64,000 nt of DNA, taken from positions 186,001-250,000 of the forward strand of contig JAFYAV010000001.1 in the NCBI GenBank assembly GCA_017540545.1. Reading direction: 5' to 3'. This DNA is from Candidatus Saccharimonadota bacterium. Lineage in GTDB: Bacteria; Patescibacteriota; Saccharimonadia; Saccharimonadales; Saccharimonadaceae. The notes under the pieces are model-generated. The model was given only the letters and a program-made list of their open reading frames with translations, was not told the origin of the DNA and did not search any database. Positions 58,990 to 64,000 of this stretch are shown here, in pieces. A program made the position numbers and the translations under genes. Each line of letters opens with the position of its first letter. Positions within the stretch are counted from its first letter, which is position 1.

Positions 58990-60382
58990 AAGAATAATTT
59001 GGCACTTAGCGATTAGCTCCCTCATCTGTCTACTGATGACGAGTCCCGTTATTGCTGCCGCAACCCACTACAACTGGCCAGAAAAGAATAAAACGACTTG
59101 GAAGATCACAACCCTTGGCTCCAGCAAAGTTAAACTTGCGGCTAGATTTGAAAATGCAGAAAAATACGGTGTCGGCACAAAAAATATCCCCGAGACAAGC
59201 ACTGGCTACCGTATCCGGGGTGGAGCTGTAACGGAAAGCTATTATGCGTTCGCCTTATATAAAAACGACCAATCTGCGAGCTCCATCTATCTCGCAAACC
59301 GTTCCAGTGGCAAAGTTACGAATATCGTATCTAAAAAATTACAAAAGACGAATAACGTTTACTACACTTGGGGCGCGAAGCATCTTCGAATTGAATCTAA
59401 CGACAACAAGGATGGCTGTTACGATCTTGAAGCCTTTAAAACTATCGATACTAGCAAATGCAAAACAAAACGCGCGGACGTTTATGGCGCAAAGGGGCTG
59501 ACTAATGAAGGACAGGCGCAGGCGAATGGCTATGTGTATAATGCGGGCTGGGATTCGGGCGATGGCAATTATGGCCAAAAATGGTATCATGAACGCAATA
59601 GCAATGCGGTTTTTATCTACAAACAGGGGTCAAAAGAATTAGTAAAGACCCTATATATCCCCAAGAGCGTCGTTGACGGAGAGCTTAAGGATATCTCGAT
59701 TGATGGCAACGGCGATTTGTATTTATTCTTCGATCAAACCAGTACTAATAAAGGTGCAAGTTTCTATAAAGTTTCTAAAAAAGACGTCGGCACTACGAAA
59801 GACCAAACAAGCACGGGCGGCGGCAGTTCTAGTGGCGGTTCAAGTTCTGGCGGGGGTGGCTCCGGCGGTGGCGGTTCAAGTTCTGGCGGGGGTGGCTCCG
59901 GCGGTGGCGGTTCAAGTTCTGGTGGTAGTAGTTCTGGCGGCAGTTCCAGCACCAGCGGCGGAGGTAGTTCGGGAGGCTCTAGCAGCGGTGGCGGCTCCGG
60001 TTCGAGCGACAGCGGGGACGATTCGAAAGTTCAGCTCACCCCACAAAGAGAACAGCAATGCGCGGTCATTCTCGCTGTTTTCTGTTCAGACGTCGAAGCG
60101 GATGGCGAAAAAGCCATTCTCAACCTTCTTGCATTTGCGGCCGGTCTGTTTACTATGGGTTTTGGCATGCTTGCTACAATCGGCTTAATCCACAGCGGTT
60201 ATCTATACATGACTGCGCGTGAGAACGAAAATCAAATCATCGCTGCCAAACAACGTATTCGGGACATTGTTTTAGGCCTCTTTCTATGGATTCTCGTTGT
60301 CGCCTGTATTGGACTTCTCCTTCCGGGGACCAATGCGATGGTCAACGAAGTCATCCAAGGCGTCATTATGCATTACCTCTAA
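58979..60382 (+). CDS. cassette B: secreted propeller-like protein with TrbC/VirB2-like C-terminal helices
   Basis: 467 residues. A signal peptide (SSLICLLMTSPVIAAA) leads into a domain of 260 residues with propeller-like strands, ending SVVDGELKDISIDGNGDLYLFFD, which aligns with the cassette A protein. A Gly/Ser linker of about 75 residues is encoded by tandem DNA repeats. The C-terminal region has Cys pairs, then two helices flanking YLYMTARENENQIIAAKQRI, again TrbC/VirB2-like. Shared positions between paralogues include DGE.AI, TIG.IH..Y, MTA..NE and LLLP. Role inferred as surface or pilus-linked recognition. Confidence 0.65.
   Translation: MAGKRIIWHLAISSLICLLMTSPVIAAATHYNWPEKNKTTWKITTLGSSKVKLAARFENAEKYGVGTKNIPETSTGYRIRGGAVTESYYAFALYKNDQSASSIYLANRSSGKVTNIVSKKLQKTNNVYYTWGAKHLRIESNDNKDGCYDLEAFKTIDTSKCKTKRADVYGAKGLTNEGQAQANGYVYNAGWDSGDGNYGQKWYHERNSNAVFIYKQGSKELVKTLYIPKSVVDGELKDISIDGNGDLYLFFDQTSTNKGASFYKVSKKDVGTTKDQTSTGGGSSSGGSSSGGGGSGGGGSSSGGGGSGGGGSSSGGSSSGGSSSTSGGGSSGGSSSGGGSGSSDSGDDSKVQLTPQREQQCAVILAVFCSDVEADGEKAILNLLAFAAGLFTMGFGMLATIGLIHSGYLYMTARENENQIIAAKQRIRDIVLGLFLWILVVACIGLLLPGTNAMVNEVIQGVIMHYL
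59834..59905 (+). repeat. two exact 36-bp tandem repeats in the Gly/Ser linker
   Basis: Units at 59834-59869 and 59870-59905 are identical, and a third begins at 59906 and diverges after about 17 bases. The unit is in frame (12 codons), so copy-number change would alter linker length without frameshift. Confidence 0.85.
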
Positions 60383-60393
60383 ACCATAAGTGT

Positions 60394-60399
60394 TATAAT
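60394..60399 (+). promoter_or_regulatory. extended -10 promoter, FtsB-like gene
   Basis: TGT plus TATAAT, 6 nt before the ATG at 60406. It decides against the longer ORF from 60286. Confidence 0.65.
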
Positions 60400-60405
60400 T
60401 GCAGT

Positions 60406-60828
60406 ATGTGGCTCAAAATCCAGACTTTCTTTCGCAAAATTCGCTACTATGCCAAACGTGACATTTTTACGGTGCGCAATATCATCACTGTTCTTGCTGT
60501 TTTGGTTTGCTTTTATTGGGCGTGGGGCGCTATTAAATCTACTGCGCGCAACTGGAGCCTTGCCGAAAAACTCAGGAGCAAAGAATTAGAAGCGGCAAAA
60601 ATCGAACTCGAAGTTGATAAAAATCGCTTAGAGCAACAATACTATAATACTGACGAATATAAAGAATTGATGGCCCGCACCAAACTTGGCAAAAAAGCTA
60701 AAGATGAGACGATGGTCATTTTGCCTGAAAACTCCGAGAAAGCCCGAACCAAGTATATAGAAAAAGCTACCGAGCAATCCGAATTTCGCAGCAACTTCTC
60801 TCAATGGCTTGACTTTTTGTTCGGATAA
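60406..60828 (+). CDS. FtsB/DivIC-like septum formation initiator
   Basis: 140 residues from the ATG at 60406. A basic N-terminus, one membrane helix (about 28-45) and a coiled coil (SKELEAAKIELEVDKNRLEQQY) are followed by the motif YNTDEYKELMARTKLGKKAKDE with ILPE, the pattern of FtsB/DivIC proteins. These form a complex with FtsL and FtsQ at the division septum. It follows the cassette B gene by 23 nt but has its own promoter. Confidence 0.8.
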   Translation: MWLKIQTFFRKIRYYAKRDIFTVRNIITVLAVLVCFYWAWGAIKSTARNWSLAEKLRSKELEAAKIELEVDKNRLEQQYYNTDEYKELMARTKLGKKAKDETMVILPENSEKARTKYIEKATEQSEFRSNFSQWLDFLFG

Positions 60829-60837
60829 GCGTATTAT
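60809..60837 (+). promoter_or_regulatory. promoter for initiator tRNA
   Basis: TTGACT (60809-60814), 17-bp spacer, TATTAT (60832-60837). The -35 lies inside the 3' end of the FtsB-like gene, and the tRNA starts 12 nt after the -10. Confidence 0.75.
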
Positions 60838-60849
60838 TATCTACATCAT

Positions 60850-60926
60850 CGCGGGGTAGAGCAGCCTGGTAGCTCGTCTGGCCCATAACCAGAAGGTCGT
60901 TGGTTCAAATCCAACCCCCGCCACCA
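60850..60926 (+). tRNA. initiator tRNA-fMet (CAT)
   Basis: 77 nt with encoded CCA. The first base pair position is C1 against C72, unpaired, the bacterial initiator hallmark. The D arm is GAGC-AGCCTGGTA-GCTC, and the anticodon loop is CCCATAA. T arm GTTGG-TTCAAAT-CCAAC. Only two of the usual three G-C pairs next to the anticodon loop are present. Confidence 0.95.
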
Positions 60927-60938
60927 AGAAAGTTCAGT

Positions 60939-60957
60939 AGGCCATTGGCCGTTTTTT
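60939..60957 (+). terminator. weak terminator after initiator tRNA
   Basis: GGCC-ATT-GGCC short stem followed by GTTTTTT. Confidence 0.5.
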
Positions 60958-60961
60958 GTTG

Positions 60962-62323
60962 CTAAATTCGCTCGCAGGCTTCGCGAATTATCGCATTCCA
61001 ATCATTCGCGATATGTGGGACCATCGCAATATTGTCGGCCGTTAAATCGTAGCAGAGCGCAAACGCCAATTCTTGCGCCAATATGCCTGCATCTGGCGCC
61101 ATGATTGTTGCACCTAATAATTTGTCAGACTTCTTCGCCGCAATCAACTTAATGAAGCCGTTGTGCGTATCGGACAAATTGGCTTTCATAACCGCATCGA
61201 GCGGCACTACAATTTTCTTTATCTTCTTGTCTGCGCGGATGCAATCGTCTTCCGTCTCGCCAATCTGCGCAACTTCTGGGTAAGTATCCGTCACACGGAT
61301 TAAGCCACGATAGTCTGCAATCGCTTTTGATTTTCCGATAATGTGCATTGCTGCCACGCGCGCTTCCATTTCGGCTTTTTCGGTGGAACTTTTACCGCCA
61401 ACTACGTCACCTGCTGCATAAATATGCTTTTGCGAAGTGCGCATCGTAATGTCGACGCTAACGCCAGTTTGGTCAAATTTTACGCCTGCGTTTTCTAGGC
61501 CAATATCAACGTTGGGCGCACTACCAGTGCACATTAAGATTTCATTGATGCGTACGGATTTTTCTTGTCCGCCCCTCAGGAATATTACTTTCTTCGTTTG
61601 ACCGTCCTTTTCTAGTGCGATTACGCGCGATTGTGTAAGGACTTTAATCTTATCTTTATTGAAGACGTCGTCCATTACCTGGCCAACTTCCTCGTCTTCA
61701 CGTGGGAGCAAACGACCGGCAATATCAGCAATGATGACTTCTGATCCTAAAGTTGCAAAGTATTGTGCGAGTTCACAACCGGTCGAGCCGGCACCAATGA
61801 TAAAGATGCTTTTTGGCGGTCGCAACATGCTTAAAACATCTTCCGGCAACCAATAATCGACATTTTCGGGAATCTTGATACCAGTGTCGAGGATTGATGC
61901 TCCCGTCGCAATCAAATACTTCTTTGCGCGTATAACTTCGTCATTTACAGCAAGCTCCTTCTTTGAAATAAAACGTGCTCGTCCCTTAATGCAGGTTATA
62001 TTATTTTCTTCAAACTCTGCCTTGCTATTCGATTTCGCTCGACGCATAGCGACGTTTTTCCAGTTATTTATTGTCGGGTAATTATAGCGTAACCCATTAC
62101 TGGATATTCCGAACTTTCCGCCCTCAATGGCTTTTTTGTAAATTTGGGAGGCATGAAAAAGTGCGCCAAAAGGCACATTTGTTGAATTGAGGCTAGAACC
62201 ACCCCATTTATTTGCTTCAACCAAGACTACGCGCAGTCCTGATTCGGCTGCAATTAAGGCCGCTTTACCGCCTGCGTCGCCACTTCCTATGACGGCCAGG
62301 TCATAATCGAAACGCTTGCTCAT
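60962..62323 (-). CDS. FAD-dependent pyridine nucleotide oxidoreductase lacking the redox cysteines
   Basis: 453 residues, Lpd/MerA/glutathione-reductase fold. The FAD site is DLAVIGSGDAGGKAA, the NAD(P)H site is IFIIGAGSTGCELAQ, and the second FAD motif is HIYAAGDV. The redox-active CXXXXC is absent: the equivalent GGSSLNSTNVP has Ser44 and Asn49. The C-terminal HPTxxE motif is also missing (VPHIANDW). It therefore cannot be a dithiol reductase; diaphorase, quinone reductase or NADH oxidase activity is possible. The -10 lies inside or at the end of the adjacent gene, 8 nt before the ATG. It forms an operon-like set with two upstream genes. Confidence 0.85.
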   Translation of the reverse strand: MSKRFDYDLAVIGSGDAGGKAALIAAESGLRVVLVEANKWGGSSLNSTNVPFGALFHASQIYKKAIEGGKFGISSNGLRYNYPTINNWKNVAMRRAKSNSKAEFEENNITCIKGRARFISKKELAVNDEVIRAKKYLIATGASILDTGIKIPENVDYWLPEDVLSMLRPPKSIFIIGAGSTGCELAQYFATLGSEVIIADIAGRLLPREDEEVGQVMDDVFNKDKIKVLTQSRVIALEKDGQTKKVIFLRGGQEKSVRINEILMCTGSAPNVDIGLENAGVKFDQTGVSVDITMRTSQKHIYAAGDVVGGKSSTEKAEMEARVAAMHIIGKSKAIADYRGLIRVTDTYPEVAQIGETEDDCIRADKKIKKIVVPLDAVMKANLSDTHNGFIKLIAAKKSDKLLGATIMAPDAGILAQELAFALCYDLTADNIAMVPHIANDWNAIIREACERI

Positions 62324-62324
62324 C

Positions 62325-62582
62325 TTATATTATTTTATCATGGTTTCGATAAGCAAAAGCGATATCCGGGCTGATTTCGTCAAGCTCTCTACTAATGAAA
62401 TTGCGTAAATCGTCTTCCGTAACCATATCTTTGTCGTCTATCCATTTGTCGGTTGCATTTGCAACTCTTTCTGCGACTTGTTCGCCCCATCCTTCCGGCA
62501 GGCGCAAAGACTTTGCATGCCGTAGAACGCTCTCTTTTATGCCATCGTGCGTATATTCGTAAGTAATTCTTTTTCTACCCAT
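62325..62582 (-). CDS. small ATP-cone-like protein
   Basis: 85 residues from the ATG at 62582, which overlaps the upstream stop as TGATG; a longer start at 62594 lies within the upstream gene. The pattern KRITYEYTHDGIKESVLRHAKSL, a central helical pair and a final ELDEISPDIAFAYRNHDKI resembles an ATP-cone, a nucleotide-sensing module of ribonucleotide reductases and NrdR. Only the cone is present. Assignment is tentative. Confidence 0.5.
   Translation of the reverse strand: MGRKRITYEYTHDGIKESVLRHAKSLRLPEGWGEQVAERVANATDKWIDDKDMVTEDDLRNFISRELDEISPDIAFAYRNHDKII
62332..62340 (-). promoter_or_regulatory. extended -10 promoter, oxidoreductase gene
   Basis: TGA plus TAAAAT (minus strand, 62337-62332), 8 nt from the ATG at 62323, within the 3' end of the upstream gene. 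Confidence 0.6.
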
Positions 62583-63265
62583 CACATTACCCAAAAGGCA
62601 ACTACAAATAGCGCCAAGACTACAAATCCACTACTTGCGAATAGCTTAACGAATGCTTTATTTCTTATTCGCCACTTCTGTGCCGCAATCGCATTTTTGC
62701 CAGTTTTAATGCCAATCTTAAGTGCAACCATCGGCGCAGCTACAATTGCTACGTAGAGCAGAGCAGCTACAAGCGGCATGCGGACACTAATTAAACAATT
62801 TGCGACGATAAAATATATCACCAGAGATATCGGCAGCTCCGCGAAAGCGCTAAGCATCCCAAGCGAGAAGGCTTCGATATCGTCATTTGCAGATTTGGCT
62901 CGGCGAGTTATGTATCGAGAAACGCTTTTTGGCAACCATAACTCCGTTCCGTTCCCGTCTCGAAAATATCCTAGCAACATCACCAATGCACAGGCCATCA
63001 AGGCCCCAACCGCGACCATCATCCACTCTTGCGGAATCGGTCCGCCTAAAATATTTCGAAGCACGAACGCGCCCGCACACACGATTACGAAGCTAATAGC
63101 GCTCGCCCCCCAGATATAGCTCTTGGCCAAGTAGCGCGTTTTGCGACGTTTATGGCGCCCCATACTAGAGTGATACAACAAAACAAGACCGCCCAAACTT
63201 AACTGAAGGGAAGCTTGAATAACGCCCGCCAGGACTATAGTAGCGATACTTAACAAATCGCTCAT
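62582..63265 (-). CDS. six-helix membrane protein of unknown function
   Basis: 227 residues with about six hydrophobic segments (9-30, 50-70, 80-98, 132-155, 162-182, 205-225) and Arg/Lys-rich loops. The topology recalls LysE- or DsbD/CcdA-type proteins, but the paired Cys typical of CcdA are lacking. It is first in a three-gene minus-strand unit with an ATP-cone-like protein and a cysteine-less oxidoreductase, so a redox or electron-transfer role is possible. Confidence 0.6.
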   Translation of the reverse strand: MSDLLSIATIVLAGVIQASLQLSLGGLVLLYHSSMGRHKRRKTRYLAKSYIWGASAISFVIVCAGAFVLRNILGGPIPQEWMMVAVGALMACALVMLLGYFRDGNGTELWLPKSVSRYITRRAKSANDDIEAFSLGMLSAFAELPISLVIYFIVANCLISVRMPLVAALLYVAIVAAPMVALKIGIKTGKNAIAAQKWRIRNKAFVKLFASSGFVVLALFVVAFWVM

Positions 63266-63271
63266 GGTTTC

Positions 63272-63280
63272 AGTTTAACA
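63272..63280 (-). promoter_or_regulatory. extended -10 promoter, 63265 operon
   Basis: TGT plus TAAACT (minus strand, 63277-63272), 6 nt from the ATG at 63265. Confidence 0.55.
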
Positions 63281-63329
63281 TGCTTAAGAAAATAATGCAC
63301 TTATGCTTGGGGTGTGCCGTCGGGCGAGC

Positions 63330-63335
63330 TATGCT
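63330..63335 (+). promoter_or_regulatory. -10-like box, lamin-tail gene
   Basis: TATGCT, 6 nt before the ATG at 63342; no TG extension. Confidence 0.4.
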
Positions 63336-63341
63336 TGTGAT

Positions 63342-64000
63342 ATGAAAAGAATGGTTTATTTGTGTTCAATAATAATCTTAGCGGCCTGTTTTATTTGAGC
63401 CGCCCCATCGTTCGCCGATGCTGACGCACCTTCGTCGCCCCTACGAATCTATGCAATTAATGCCGGTTATAAGGATGGCGATTCTAGCCAGAAGTACGAC
63501 TTTATTGAGCTTGAGCATCTTGGCAATACAGACCTCGATTTAGCGCCATATCGCCTAGTGTATACAAATAGTTCTGGCAACTTTGGTGGCGAGATATCGT
63601 TCGCAGAGAATCTTGCACTATCTTCTGATCGTCTCGTTCTGGGCGCCTCGGTTAATCCCCAGTTTAATGCCATCGAAGACGATGTCTATGTGTACAATTT
63701 TGGATCTGCTGGTCTCGCTTCCACTGCGGGGAAGATCGAGCTATATTTTGGCGATATTGTAATTGATGAGATTTGTTGGGGTAAACTCGAGTGCGCCAAT
63801 AATTACGCAAAATTCTCTACTAAAGAAGAGGATAATTACTCACTCGTGCGCTGCGCAGAGGAATGTCTCGGCGGTGCTCCATTTGATATGCAAAAATATT
63901 ATCCCGAACCGGATTTTGGCAGTATTACGGAAATTGCCAACGAGCCATCTTCCTCCGAACCATCCATGTTCGAACCTGAGTCGGGGCCTGGACCGAGTAT
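63342..64000 (+). pseudogene. lamin-tail-domain surface protein with in-frame TGA (3' partial)
   Basis: The frame from ATG 63342 reads MKRMVYLCSIIILAACFI, then TGA at 63396-63398, then AAPSFADADAPSS, which completes a signal peptide with an SFA-type cleavage site. The following 150 residues (RIYAINAGYKDGDSSQ, FIELEHLGN, DIVIDEICW) match a lamin-tail domain, a beta-sandwich of secreted proteins. An acidic Pro/Glu/Ser stalk continues to the window edge. No start codon lies between the TGA and the mature part. TGA is a stop elsewhere in the window, so the gene is interrupted, or there is a base error. Confidence 0.6.

Noticed and set aside
59814..60010. CRISPR-like array
   Set aside because: The repeats are contiguous, lack spacers and encode a Gly/Ser linker in frame.
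46469..60926. tRNA genes as attachment sites of an integrated element
   Set aside because: No integrase, no repeated 3'-tRNA fragment and no flanking direct repeats were seen near the three tRNA genes.
63396..63398. UGA recoding to Gly or Trp in this organism
   Set aside because: Many well-supported genes here end in TGA with the next gene starting in overlap, so TGA is a normal stop. One in-frame TGA is better explained by mutation or error.

Overview
The window looks like a piece of a small, gene-dense chromosome from a candidate-phyla-radiation bacterium, most likely a Saccharibacteria (TM7) relative. The origin block (recF-dnaN-dnaA leftward, rpmH-rnpA-yidC-jag rightward) lies at about 2-8 kb. 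Genes are tightly packed, often overlapping, and few have a Shine-Dalgarno sequence. Much of the coding capacity goes to cell-surface functions and none to central biosynthesis such as amino acids. TGA is used as a normal stop throughout (for example at 17988, 23584, 40204 and 45047), which argues against the UGA-Gly lineages Gracilibacteria and Absconditabacteria. The taxonomic call rests on gene content and style, not on a marker tree.

Layout. 1-2 kb: end of an SGNH/NlpC-P60 envelope protein and a PEGA protein. 2-8 kb: replication origin, ribosomal protein L34, RNase P protein, YidC, Jag. 8-17 kb: envelope block with an LCP ligase, a lysozyme-like/ricin-lectin protein, a membrane-anchored protein, a 997-aa membrane protein and a foreign-looking lipoprotein. 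17-25 kb: housekeeping and wall genes (dihydrouridine synthase, hydrolase, two glycosyltransferases, smpB, aspS, murC-like). 25-31 kb: a 1762-aa repeat adhesin. 31-42 kb: exopolysaccharide/capsule genes (LexA-like regulator, phosphoglycosyltransferase, GtrA and GT2, HD hydrolase, CDF transporter, Stealth transferase, GT2 enzymes, Wzz-like and EpsG-like proteins). 42-49 kb: cell-surface subtilase, first propeller/pilin-like cassette, tRNA-Asn, MucBP adhesin. 49-58 kb: glmS, ABC exporter, AEC carrier, HAD, two Nudix proteins, a second foreign-looking gene. 58-64 kb: tRNA-CAT, second propeller/pilin-like cassette, FtsB-like protein, initiator tRNA, an FAD oxidoreductase without its redox cysteines, and a lamin-tail surface protein interrupted by an in-frame TGA.

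How the parts fit. The polysaccharide genes would build a glycan on an undecaprenyl-type lipid (phosphoglycosyltransferase, GT2s, Stealth, EpsG-like polymerase, Wzz-like length control), and the LCP protein could attach it to the wall. Three surface proteins (1762-aa adhesin, subtilase, MucBP adhesin) share a C-terminal NPNT-x signal followed by a hydrophobic stretch and an Arg-rich tail, suggesting one non-canonical sortase pathway whose enzyme is not in this window. Two paralogous two-gene cassettes encode a small anchored ectodomain protein plus a secreted propeller-like protein that ends in a two-helix segment resembling TrbC/VirB2 pilins.

The strongest global signal is promoter architecture. 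About twenty genes have an extended -10 (TGN-TANNNT) ending only 6-10 nt before the start codon, the arrangement expected for leaderless or nearly leaderless mRNA. Two genes (16164-16955 and 55276-55869) break this rule, with strong Shine-Dalgarno sequences, their own hairpin terminators and different codon choice.
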